A stretch of 64,000 nt of DNA from an uncultured Paracoccaceae bacterium (GCA_943788135.1 CALSPC010000003.1:663247-727246); one strand, 5' to 3'; counted from the first letter of the stretch, positions 1 through 7,638 are shown. The notes: generated by a model from the letters alone, not told the origin. Translations and numbers: made by a program.

Positions 1-552
1 ATCTCTCAAAAGTTGTGTGTAACGACCATCGAGTCCTTGAATTCTAATATTTGTACTTCCGCTACTTAAAGAGGTTTGTTGCATTTGAATTCCTGTGCTT
101 TCACGTAGAACCATAGAAATATTGGTTGGATTCATAATTGCTTTTTCTCCCATTTCCTCAACTCCAATAAATTCAATTCTTGTTGGAATTTTTTTTACGG
201 TTCTTGTACTTCTTGAAGATTGTAATACAACTTCATCCAATTCGTTTCCACCGCTTTTTAATTTGAAAATCAAGTCTGAATTACTTGGGATTTGAATAGT
301 TGTCTTTAGAGTTTCAAAGCCTAAAAAAGAAACTATGATTATATGTTCGCCATTCGGAATTTCGTTAAAAGTTGCAATTCCGTCAAAATCGGTTACTGCT
401 CCTTTTTCTAATTCCTCAAAATATACTGTTGCTCCAAATATTGGCTCGTTTTCGGATTCTGAAATTACTTTTATTTGTATATCAGATGTTTGTGCTTTAG
501 CAGAAAAGCACGTTATAATTGTGAGCATTGCGCTCAATATGTATTTATTCAT
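1..552 (-). CDS. TonB-dependent receptor, N-terminal part (runs off the left edge)
   Basis: The frame is open for 184 codons from an ATG at 552 down to base 1, so only the N-terminus is present. Residues 1-20 form a signal peptide (MNKYILSAMLTIITCFSAKA). A carboxypeptidase-regulatory-like beta-sandwich follows (about 24-100, with GATVYFEELEKGAVTDFDG), then the start of a TonB plug domain (about 120 on, with SSGSTNIRIQGLDGRYTQLL). Such outer-membrane receptors import ligands using TonB energy. The gene lies 52 bp downstream of the Cys-rich protein at 605-922 on the same strand, probably in one operon. The substrate cannot be read from this fragment; the partner suggests a metal. Identity is sure, specificity is not. 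Confidence 0.88.
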   Translation of the reverse strand, partial: MNKYILSAMLTIITCFSAKAQTSDIQIKVISESENEPIFGATVYFEELEKGAVTDFDGIATFNEIPNGEHIIIVSFLGFETLKTTIQIPSNSDLIFKLKSGGNELDEVVLQSSRSTRTVKKIPTRIEFIGVEEMGEKAIMNPTNISMVLRESTGIQMQQTSLSSGSTNIRIQGLDGRYTQLLRD

Positions 553-604
553 TGAAAATGTAAATATTAATTAACTTTAAAATTTTGACTTTTAGTCGAT
601 ATTT

Positions 605-922
605 TTAGCTAATTAATTGTGGCGGTTGCCAGATATTGGAATGAAAGTTAAATCTGTAGATTGATTGATAGACAGATAATATTTCTGTAGAGATTTGATT
701 ATTAACACCTAATTCAAAAGTTTGAATTGGTTCATATGTAATTGCGATTCCGCAACAATTACAAATACAAGTTATTGGACAAGTATCATCACTATCGTTT
801 TGATGATTGTGTTCAGCAGATATTTCTTCTTGGTGTTGGTCTTCAGTATTATTTCCGTCAGAACAAGGTTTGATTGACAAACCAAGAATTAATAATGATA
901 GTATGATAGTTATAAATTTCAT
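605..922 (-). CDS. small Cys-rich secreted/membrane protein, DUF6660-like
   Basis: This protein of about 105 residues has an N-terminal hydrophobic segment (MKFITIILSLLILGLSI), a His/Asp-rich stretch (DQHQEEISAEHNHQNDSDD), then a Cys cluster (CPITCICNCCG). The layout matches the small DUF6660-type proteins of flavobacteria that I recall next to TonB receptors and heavy-metal efflux genes, so metal binding or sensing at the envelope is a reasonable inference. A GTG two codons upstream (928) is possible, but the ATG at 922 starts directly at the signal segment. It is the upstream gene of a likely two-gene unit with the TonB receptor. The function has not been demonstrated. Confidence 0.6.
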   Translation of the reverse strand: MKFITIILSLLILGLSIKPCSDGNNTEDQHQEEISAEHNHQNDSDDTCPITCICNCCGIAITYEPIQTFELGVNNQISTEILSVYQSIYRFNFHSNIWQPPQLIS

Positions 923-928
923 TGGCAC

Positions 929-1369
929 AAAGATAAATAAATTTCAATGCAATGGTGTTGCAAAGTCATTTCTTAATTCTGTTTTGGATTTTGTGGATAA
1001 TATAAAAAACAATGGTAGAGAAACTACTTCAGGTGTAAAACTGATTTTTAGAGAAAATTCTGGAAAATTTATTTTTTAAAAAACTTGAGTTTTTACAAAA
1101 AATCCAGAAAAATATTCGCTCAGGTCATTGCCCCCCTCTACAGATACCAAAAAAAGAGGTATTTAAGGGGGGATACGGCAGGGAGTGCTGCAGGGAGGTC
1201 CCCCACGGTATGATCCTTCACCAATTTTAGTCGGCAAAATCCATTAATCACAATAATAGCGTACACTTTAATTTGTGAGTGTTTTGATAGCGATAAAATA
1301 TAGGTTTTATGCTGCATGAGGGGTGTGGCTGCTATAATTTTAGGGTATAGATAGGTAAACCTTAAAATT
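929..1369. other. non-coding interval upstream of the recombinase gene
   Basis: No convincing gene lies in these 441 bases. The left part is AT-rich and contains a short hairpin (AAAAAC/GTTTTT near 1079-1095). The middle (1131-1210) is abruptly GC-rich with nested inverted and direct repeats, listed separately. The right part leads into the serine recombinase gene. A plus-strand open frame at 807-1079 overlaps the Cys-rich gene antisense and has no recognisable features. Confidence 0.6.
1131..1205. repeat. GC-rich structured site: nested hairpin plus short direct repeats
   Basis: CCCCCCT at 1131-1137 pairs with AGGGGGG at 1166-1172, and inside it ATACC (1144-1148) pairs with GGTAT (1158-1162), giving a nested hairpin with an A-rich loop. 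Immediately after comes a direct repeat GCAGGGAG at 1179-1186 and 1190-1197, then a short GGGA/TCCC symmetry. The segment stands out in a very AT-rich neighbourhood and lies about 170 bp upstream of a serine recombinase gene. A recombination (res-like) site, a transfer origin or a replication origin would all fit; the sequence does not decide between them. Confidence 0.45.
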
Positions 1370-1975
1370 ATGAGTATTTCAATATTATATACAAGAGTTT
1401 CGAGTGTAGATCAGAAAACGGATCGACAAAGAGTAAAAGAGGATGAATTTGATAAAGTTATCGAAGATAAATGTTCGGGAGCCATTCCAATTTTTGAAAG
1501 ACCCGAGGGTTCAACCCTAAAAACCCTTATAGATCGACAATTGATCAAGTCAATTTCTGTTTGGCAAATTGATCGTTGCGGTCGTGACCTTAGAGATATT
1601 ATAAATTTTATTCATTACACCACTGAGAGAGGAATCCCTGTAAATTTTTTATCGCAAGGTCTATGCACACTCAATGAAGACAAAGAGGAAAATCCGATCT
1701 CTAAAATGATAATCTCAATTCTTGGAGTGGTTGCTGAAATGGAACGAAAACTTTCAAAAGAACGTCAACGTGAGGGTATTGAGTTGGCTAAATTAGATCC
1801 AACAAAATATCTTGGAAGAAAACCAGGTTCTAACGAAGATCCAATTAAGTTTTTATCAAAACCACAAAATAAAAAGGCGTTAGACTTACTAAGAAAGGGA
1901 TATAAAAATATTGAGGTTGCTAAGATCACGGAGCTTCATGTGAATACCATCACTAAAGTTAAACGACATTTATAA
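1370..1975 (+). CDS. serine recombinase, resolvase/invertase family
   Basis: This 201-residue protein has the usual size of small resolvase/invertases. It opens with the catalytic motif YTRVSSVDQKTDRQ (nucleophile Ser11, Arg9), continues with the conserved DRCGRDLRDI arginine motif, and has the long E-helix region (AEMERKLSKERQREGI) that carries the dimer interface. A short helix-turn-helix tail (KNIEVAKITELHVNTITKVKR) would bind the crossover site. The enzyme would cut and rejoin DNA through a 5'-phosphoserine link, resolving multimers or inverting a segment. The structured site at 1131-1205 upstream is a possible target. It belongs to the accessory region left of tRNA-Phe. Confidence 0.92.
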   Translation: MSISILYTRVSSVDQKTDRQRVKEDEFDKVIEDKCSGAIPIFERPEGSTLKTLIDRQLIKSISVWQIDRCGRDLRDIINFIHYTTERGIPVNFLSQGLCTLNEDKEENPISKMIISILGVVAEMERKLSKERQREGIELAKLDPTKYLGRKPGSNEDPIKFLSKPQNKKALDLLRKGYKNIEVAKITELHVNTITKVKRHL

Positions 1976-2048
1976 TGGATACCTTTTTCACTATTTACTT
2001 TTTTGTTGTTGGAGGGATTGTTCACTCTAAACTTGATATCTGTGCTAA

Positions 2049-2429
2049 TTAAATTCTTCACTAGCTGAAGGTGAAGACTGGCAATTTCATTTGGCAGAGG
2101 ATGTGTTGAACTGGTGCCTCTAATGTTGTATCCAATTCGAAAACAAAAACCACTACTTACTTTAGTTGACGGGTAAATCTCATCTTGCGGGGGAATATTG
2201 TTTCTACAACAACACAATTACTATTTATAAGGATAACAATGTAATACGCAGAGAACTAATCAATACCGTCATCCATGAGTATTTCCATTACTATTTAATT
2301 ACATCAGAATCTAAGTCTAAACTCTACCATGATCAATTGGAACAATTCTCATTGGCGCAACACCCGCAGGAAATTCTTTGCAACACTATGGGAGAAACTC
2401 TCACAAAGGTCTATTTGAAAAACAATTAA
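2049..2429 (+). pseudogene. decayed HExxH-type metallopeptidase-like gene
   Basis: The C-terminal part is open from a TTG at 2166 to 2429 and contains VIHEYFHYYLI, a zinc-peptidase HExxH motif, followed by a family-like tail (LAQHPQEI). Upstream, other frames carry what looks like the missing N-terminus: LAEDVLNWCL (frame ending at 2117) and then MLYPIRKQKPLLTLVDG (frame ending at 2162), so at least two frame changes would be needed to rebuild one protein. I recall short proteins of this layout (GEYCF..N.I.IY...HEY.HY) scattered in Flavobacteriaceae mobile regions. If 2166-2429 is expressed alone it would be an 87-residue HExxH protein. Confidence 0.4.
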
Positions 2430-2569
2430 AAATGGTTCTTATTTGACAAATAGTTCAATACCCCAACCAATCGTGCCAATTAGATTTAATTTACTACGTT
2501 ATTCAAAATCACGTATTCAGCATTTACAATCGAGAATTAGTAATTATTCCTGTGGGTGCTTTGTGTTAT

Positions 2570-2776
2570 TTAACTGTCAAATTTATTACGACAAAAAACT
2601 ATCAATTTATCTAGTAAAACTACACGGGATGGTTCTATTTCTTGTTCAGGTAGAATATTTAATTTTTCATTAAAAAAATCATTTAGTAACTCCATATTAG
2701 GTGGATTATTAGACCCACAATTGATTAGGTATTGGTTATAATACTCATAGTTTAAATTATTTTTTCCTTTTATCAT
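2570..2776 (-). CDS. unrecognised 68-residue protein coupled to an RHH protein
   Basis: A short open frame whose ATG (2776) lies 20 bp inside the 3' end of the ribbon-helix-helix gene on the same strand, the arrangement expected for translational coupling. The product (MIKGKNNLNYEYYNQYLI...) is acidic to neutral, without a signal peptide, membrane segment or motif that I recognise. Its reality rests on the overlap with the upstream gene rather than on homology. It could be the antitoxin or toxin partner, or a mobilisation accessory protein, but nothing in the sequence proves either. Confidence 0.35.
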   Translation of the reverse strand: MIKGKNNLNYEYYNQYLINCGSNNPPNMELLNDFFNEKLNILPEQEIEPSRVVLLDKLIVFCRNKFDS

Positions 2777-2924
2777 CTTTCTTTAGTTTTTGAAGTTTAT
2801 CTATTATAGATTCTCTTAGAATATCTGAAATTTTTATTTGTTCATCTATAACGCACTCCATCAAATTATTGAATTGACTCTCGGTTATTCGAACTATTAC
2901 TCTTTTTGACTTTTTCTCTTTCAT
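2757..2924 (-). CDS. ribbon-helix-helix-like DNA-binding protein (55 residues)
   Basis: This 55-codon frame runs from ATG at 2924. It begins with a basic patch and a beta-strand-like segment (MKEKKSKRVIVRITESQ), followed by two predicted helices (FNNLMECVIDEQ and ISDILRESIIDKLQKLKK). That is the size and pattern of ribbon-helix-helix proteins such as plasmid partition, mobilisation (MobC/TraY-like) or antitoxin regulators. It overlaps the start of the 68-residue gene by 20 bp. It is transcribed divergently from the Cys4 protein gene at 3031, so it could control that shared upstream region. I saw the fold pattern only; no specific family could be named. Confidence 0.5.
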   Translation of the reverse strand: MKEKKSKRVIVRITESQFNNLMECVIDEQIKISDILRESIIDKLQKLKKDDKRKK

Positions 2925-2984
2925 AAGTGTGTTTATTTATAAATATCATAGAAAATAAAATATGTCAGACAAAAAAAAGTAATC

Positions 2985-3015
2985 TTGCACACCGCTTTTG
3001 AGTTTGCTATTTTTA
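2985..3015 (+). promoter_or_regulatory. Bacteroidota-type promoter for the 3031 gene
   Basis: TTG at 2985-2987 is followed after 20 bases by TATTTTTA at 3008-3015, a near match to the Bacteroidota -33 TTG / -7 TAnnTTTG pattern. Transcription would begin about 10 bases before the GTG start at 3031, leaving a very short leader. Confidence 0.4.
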
Positions 3016-3030
3016 CATAAATCTAAGTAA

Positions 3031-4119
3031 GTGAAAGTTAAAATCTCATATCTAAATTCACAGGGACGTGACAACATAGCTGAAGTTGTTGATATGTTTT
3101 CAAAGGATAGAGGTCCATTGACTTTTGAATTACTTGAGAATAATTATTCTTCGGATCACTTTCAATATCATCGAGATTTAACAAAAATATCCATTGATGA
3201 TTTGAAGGAATTGTCCAGGTTAATTAGGTTAGATCACTCGATAGGAAGTGATGACTTCGTTGTTGTAATCTCTCAAAAAACTATTGATGCCTCAGTAATT
3301 AATATTACATCATTAAAAGATTGGTATAGTTTCTATTACGAACAGAATATACTAGTTAAGTCAGGTGGTTGGAGTAATATAACAGAGGGTAAACCATATC
3401 TTGCTATTGCTCATCAAATCATTGAAAATATATTTCAATACCTCGGTAAACTGGATTTAAATTCTATTCGTTTACAAGATTCTATTCATATGGAAACAGA
3501 AGTTTGTATTAATGATTTTTGTGAAAAACCAAATGAAACTAAGGGGAAAATTAGATCGGGTTACATTTGTAGGAGCTGTATACAATCAGCATTAAATTAT
3601 ACCTCCAATGATTATGTTATTCAAATTAAAAACATCTTAAGTAGAATTAGTAATCGGTTAAGAGAGAACTATGACTTTAACTTTTCCGATAATGAATTGA
3701 AAATTCAGGTAACTGAAAATTATAAAATTGAAATTGGTGGGCAACCTTTGGATTTTGGTCATAAAGGTAAATTATCTCATATTGTTTATCTCTTTTACTT
3801 AATCAATCACAAGTCTAAGTTTGGACGTAAGGATCTTTCAATAGGTGGTGTGGCTCACGAAAAATTCATGTTATTATATAATCATATATATAGTAAAATA
3901 TATGAAGATGAGGTTAATCGGTACGTGAAGAGTATAACATCAGTTCATTCAAGGATTTCCACCCGTATAAAAAATCAATTGAATATTGAGGCGTTGGCTC
4001 ATAAGTATGGTTTTAACTCTTCAAATACAAAACAAGATGTTACAGTGTATTACATTGATATCTCCCCAGAACACCTAAGTATTCCCTCAGATCTTTTGAG
4101 TTTTAAAGTGAATTACTGA
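3031..4119 (+). CDS. uncharacterised protein with central Cys4 zinc-finger-like motif
   Basis: This 362-residue protein starts at GTG 3031, just behind a recognisable promoter. The N-terminal two fifths is a mixed alpha/beta region (ISQKTID...NWY-like SLKDWYSFYYEQNILV, and YLAIAHQIIENI). A compact Cys4 motif follows: C159, C164, C180 and C183 in CINDFCEKPN and ICRSCI, spaced like a structural zinc site. The C-terminal third (about 240-345) is helical and resembles a winged-helix segment (LSHIVYLFYLINHKSKFGRKDL, VHSRISTRIKNQL). I recall unannotated bacterial proteins sharing the PIAHQ...CINDFC...IC.SC pattern but no function. It is a single-gene unit closed by the palindrome at 4131, within the mobile region. 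Confidence 0.7.
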   Translation: MKVKISYLNSQGRDNIAEVVDMFSKDRGPLTFELLENNYSSDHFQYHRDLTKISIDDLKELSRLIRLDHSIGSDDFVVVISQKTIDASVINITSLKDWYSFYYEQNILVKSGGWSNITEGKPYLAIAHQIIENIFQYLGKLDLNSIRLQDSIHMETEVCINDFCEKPNETKGKIRSGYICRSCIQSALNYTSNDYVIQIKNILSRISNRLRENYDFNFSDNELKIQVTENYKIEIGGQPLDFGHKGKLSHIVYLFYLINHKSKFGRKDLSIGGVAHEKFMLLYNHIYSKIYEDEVNRYVKSITSVHSRISTRIKNQLNIEALAHKYGFNSSNTKQDVTVYYIDISPEHLSIPSDLLSFKVNY

Positions 4120-4130
4120 TATCCTAAATT

Positions 4131-4161
4131 TCAATCGCAGCGCTGCGATTGAGGTATACCT
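4131..4161. repeat. 22-bp perfect palindrome followed by a 10-bp palindrome
   Basis: Positions 4131-4152 are a perfect palindrome with half-site TCAATCGCAGC and no unpaired centre. The last base starts a second palindrome AGGTATACCT at 4152-4161. It lies 12 bp after the Cys4 gene and about 55 bp before the ParB-methyltransferase start. As RNA it could fold as a terminator stem, but the T-run after it is short and interrupted. As DNA it has the size and symmetry of an operator or ParB-type centromere site. Both readings remain open. Confidence 0.6.
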
Positions 4162-4206
4162 TTTCCTTTCGTGATTTCTTTGTGGTATAATTTAAAACTT
4201 TATATC

Positions 4207-5835
4207 ATGAAAAATTCAATGGAACAATTCGAAGTTGTAAAAATCGATCAAATCGTAAAAGTTGAAGAATTTAAAAACTTCTATGAATCACAAACCGATG
4301 ATTCTGAAAACCAATTAAAATCTTCTTTAGAACAGGAAGGACAGTTATTGCCTTTAACTCTTTCAAGAGATTTTCAATTAATTGATGGTTATCGCCGACT
4401 TAAGTTACTATGTGCTTTATGTAAAACAGAAGTAAAAGTTCAATTTGTAGATATAGAACCATCTATCGACCTACGTTTATCCTTTAATATATATCGAGTA
4501 AAGACCGCCAACGACCTTACTAAAGAAGTGTTACAGGTTTTTAAATCGGTTGAAAAACGACAAGGTCAAGGGAACAACGGAAAATCTTACGATCGTTACG
4601 AGATTGTCAAAGAGAAACTAAACTACCGCTGGAAATCTCCCAAGGCAATCCGCCAGTTTGATAAAATTATCGAAAATGACTTTGAGAATAATTTGTTATT
4701 AAACGGAGTTGTGAACAAAGGGTGGAGTTTATCTGACTGTGAAAAATATCTAAGTGAATTAAAAGAGATTGATTTAACCAAAAATCATGGATTCACAGCA
4801 GAGTTAACAAAAGGAGACCTTACCATTAAACAAGTCAATAAATTTATTGAAGAAAAAGAGAACCTTCAAAACAATTATAAGGACACCTTTGTAATTCCGA
4901 ATAAGGCAACTTCTTTTAAAATGAATTGTGTTGATATAGTTGATGTGCCCTCGTATACAAGAAGTGTAGCAACCTTGTTTACTTCCATTCCGTATTATAT
5001 GTTGCGTGGTTATGATAAGAAAAACTTGTCATCTGAATTGGGACATGAAAAGACACCTGAAGAGTTTGCGGATAACATTGGGGAGGTTTTTGGGAAGGTT
5101 GAAGGAGTTCTTAATGAAACTTCAAATGTGTTTGTAAATGTTGGAGACACCTATGATAATGGTTGTGCCATGGATATATCGGGTTTGGTGAAAGCAGCGA
5201 TCTTAAAACACACAAAACTTAAATACAAAGAGTGTATCATCTGGTCCAAACCGAATCCTCATCCACAGGGAGAACAAGTAAAAAGACCCATAAATCAGAT
5301 TGAATATATTTTATGGTTCGTGGTTGATCCTTCAAAATCGAAGTACAACTTATTAAAATATACGGATCAGGAAAAAGAGGTAAGGATTACGACTGGTGCT
5401 AAAGACGTGGATAAAAACGGGAATGTATCTAAGAAAACAAAATCACTCTCAAAACCCTATAAGAAGATCTACAACCACATTGCAGCTCAAGATGTGGATC
5501 ATATGATTAAGTGTGCCACAGGTAAAAATAAACCAGCATACGATGCCTTCCCAACAGGTCACCCTGCATTGATGTCTGAACTTCTTCCAGTAATACCGAT
5601 TTTAATGACAACAGACGAAACTGATTTGGTGTACGATCCTTTTGGGGGTGCTAATACCACTGGTAGAATTTCTTTACTACTCAACAGACAATACTTAGGT
5701 ACCGAACTTTCAACTCACTATCACAGGGTGGGTTGTAAGGTTCTTGAAAATACAATTGAAGAGATCAATCAGAATGATTTAGAGATTATCAATAGTGAGT
5801 ATAAGGAAGTAGAAGAATTAACTGTAGCAGCATAA
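4207..5835 (+). CDS. ParB/Srx-domain DNA methyltransferase fusion
   Basis: This 542-residue protein starts at ATG 4207; an upstream ATG at 4171 lies in leader-like sequence. Residues about 5-115 form a ParB/sulfiredoxin-type domain (LKSSLEQEGQLLPLTLSRDFQLIDGYRR). The middle (about 120-230) is helical and may bind DNA. The C-terminal half is an N6-adenine/N4-cytosine methylase: TSIPYY at 259-264 is a variant of the catalytic (D/N/S)PPY motif, and DPFGGANTTG from Asp477 is the SAM-binding motif. Such fusions occur on plasmids, phages and integrative elements and would methylate element or host DNA. The next gene begins 4 bases after the stop. The target sequence is unknown, and the TSIPYY variant may affect activity. 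Confidence 0.88.
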   Translation: MKNSMEQFEVVKIDQIVKVEEFKNFYESQTDDSENQLKSSLEQEGQLLPLTLSRDFQLIDGYRRLKLLCALCKTEVKVQFVDIEPSIDLRLSFNIYRVKTANDLTKEVLQVFKSVEKRQGQGNNGKSYDRYEIVKEKLNYRWKSPKAIRQFDKIIENDFENNLLLNGVVNKGWSLSDCEKYLSELKEIDLTKNHGFTAELTKGDLTIKQVNKFIEEKENLQNNYKDTFVIPNKATSFKMNCVDIVDVPSYTRSVATLFTSIPYYMLRGYDKKNLSSELGHEKTPEEFADNIGEVFGKVEGVLNETSNVFVNVGDTYDNGCAMDISGLVKAAILKHTKLKYKECIIWSKPNPHPQGEQVKRPINQIEYILWFVVDPSKSKYNLLKYTDQEKEVRITTGAKDVDKNGNVSKKTKSLSKPYKKIYNHIAAQDVDHMIKCATGKNKPAYDAFPTGHPALMSELLPVIPILMTTDETDLVYDPFGGANTTGRISLLLNRQYLGTELSTHYHRVGCKVLENTIEEINQNDLEIINSEYKEVEELTVAA

Positions 5836-5839
5836 AATA

Positions 5840-7229
5840 ATGAAAGTTTTAGTGCCAAATAATTTAAACGTACCTGAATTGATTGAAGAATTGAATCTCT
5901 CTAATCGAAGACAGAAATATGTTAAAGAGAAAATATATCATTTGATATCAAGAGTTGTGGCAACACATAAAAATATTAAAAAGTTTGATAAAAATGGATA
6001 CACCGGATTGTGTTCTAAAGAACTCAATATGATCTTAAATAGAGATTATAAATTGATTTTAGATCTATTAAAAGATAAAAATGTGATTGAGTTAGATGTC
6101 AATTATTTAAAAGGTGTGAGGTGTAATAAAATCAAGTTAAACGATCAATATCAAAAAAAAGATAAGGTATTAAAAACCATAAGGAGAGAACATAAAACAG
6201 CACCCTCTAAAACCCAGTTATTAGATAGTTACTTCAACTACAACTTAGAAATACAAAAAGGGTACAAGAATCATGTAAAACACATATACGATACCCTGCG
6301 TCAAGAATTAACAAATGACAATCAGTTACTGGTTCTTAAAAATAAAATTGGAATCTGGTTATTGACAATAAATGATATTGAAACCAATCAGTATTGGTAT
6401 AATAAATCTACAACCAATTGGAGGTATAATTCAACCATAACAAATAATCCTAAAATATTTAAAAAATATTTAAAATATAATAATGAATCATTGGTTCAAG
6501 TAGATCTTAAATGCAGTCAGGTATATCTATTATCAAGTATCTTAAACTATGATTTCTTTAAATCTAATGATCAATTATCATTTCATCAAATAATGAACTC
6601 TTTATTATCTGATAAATTCATAAAAGATATTAAATCACACCTCTTTTCTCCCTTAATGTTTGCGCACTTTGAGCAAAGAAAGTATTTGGGGAAAGATGAG
6701 ATAACAATTAGAGATCATCACGAATTTCAAAAATTTAGAGACGCACCATTTCAAGAAGATTTCTATTCACATTTATTTGAATTGGAACATGGAGTTTCTC
6801 CCACGGGTGCTCAACGTAAATCAATCAAAAAGGATATCATGTATGTATTGTTTCAAAACAATAGAAAACATCGAGAATTGTTGGAAGGAGTTCGGTTATT
6901 AGAGAAGTTTTATCCTTTCGTAAATCAATTTATTCTCAAGATTATGGACAAAGTAGGGAAGAGGAATTTCTCCTTACTTACTGCAGCGGGTGGAGAGTTA
7001 CCTAATATTGGATTGTGTGGTTCCAGAATTCCATAGACGATGTCTTGCAGCTCCAATTTTCACAATCCATGATTGTATCATTACAACGGAACAACATAAG
7101 TTAGAACTAACGAATGTGATGTTTGAAGTACTTCACGAAAAAACAGGTATTAAACCCGGTTTATCGGTTGAAAAGTTAGATTCCTCAGATCCACTTGATG
7201 ATAATTTTATCAAAGGAAATAAGAGATGA
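5840..7229 (+). pseudogene. family-A DNA-polymerase-like protein, frameshifted near 6980
   Basis: Two frames make one protein of about 462 residues. The first (5840-7036) carries motif A-like VQVDLKCSQVYLLSSIL (Asp222) and motif B-like RKSIKKDIMYVLFQ. The second frame (entered near 6981) supplies LQRVESYLILD and the motif C-like FTIHDCI with the His-Asp pair. These three palm motifs in order match family-A polymerases. The protein lacks obvious exonuclease sequence, so it resembles the short polymerase-like proteins of mobile elements. One surplus base around A6980 (CTT A CTG) separates the frames; without it the reading is FSLLLQRVES. The gene is in an operon with the ParB-methylase (4-bp gap). 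The break may be real decay, a sequence error or, less likely, programmed +1 shifting. Confidence 0.72.
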
Positions 7230-7341
7230 TATCTATAAGAAATCAACTAAGAGTAGATTTAAAAAAATGAGTTGGTCCATACTGGACAAACACATCGAAA
7301 CCACAAATGAATTTCTAAAAAACAACTAAAAAATCAAAATT

Positions 7342-7632
7342 ATGAAAGAAGAAATCATACAAATATTGAATGTAACAAAAGACGAACTAATCCAAATCGT
7401 TAAAGAAGGTGTCAAATTAGAATTGAACCGACAGAAGGCAATAGGTCAGACTACTTTTAATAACTCACATGAAAAGTATTTGAGTAGAAGTGAAACTGCA
7501 AAATTACTTCATGTAACAGAAGTAACTCTTAATAACTGGGAGAAGAAAAATATACTTGTTCCGAGTAGAATGGGTAGACGTGTCTTATATAAAGAGGCTG
7601 AAGTTTTGGAGAGATTGGACCATGCTGCATAA
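7342..7632 (+). CDS. excisionase/MerR-like helix-turn-helix protein
   Basis: This 96-residue protein has an N-terminal helical part (about 1-45) and a C-terminal winged HTH of the excisionase (HTH_17) type: YLSRSETAKLLHVTEVTLNN followed by WEKKNILVPSRMGRRVLYK. Proteins like this act as recombination directionality factors or as small regulators at the ends of integrative elements. It is the last gene before the direct repeat at 7639, only 6 bp away, which is where an excisionase next to an attachment site would be expected. The short interval between 7230 and 7341 holds only fragments. No partner tyrosine integrase is visible in the window. Confidence 0.82.
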   Translation: MKEEIIQILNVTKDELIQIVKEGVKLELNRQKAIGQTTFNNSHEKYLSRSETAKLLHVTEVTLNNWEKKNILVPSRMGRRVLYKEAEVLERLDHAA

Positions 7633-7638
7633 TTAAAG

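Noticed and set aside
807..1079. Plus-strand open frame of 90 codons
   Set aside because: It is antisense to the Cys-rich gene at 605-922 and its translation has no sensible pattern; the minus-strand frame has a signal segment and Cys cluster.
1936..2217. Minus-strand open frame of 93 codons
   Set aside because: It overlaps the recombinase 3' end and the decayed HExxH gene antisense; composition and lack of motif suggest a shadow frame.
2443..2673. Plus-strand open frame of 76 codons
   Set aside because: No motif or start signal, and it overlaps antisense the coupled 68-residue gene.
6971..6986. Programmed +1 frameshift in the polymerase-like gene
   Set aside because: CTT-A resembles known +1 shift contexts only loosely and there is no stop codon or stimulatory element at the site; kept as a lower-ranked alternative.
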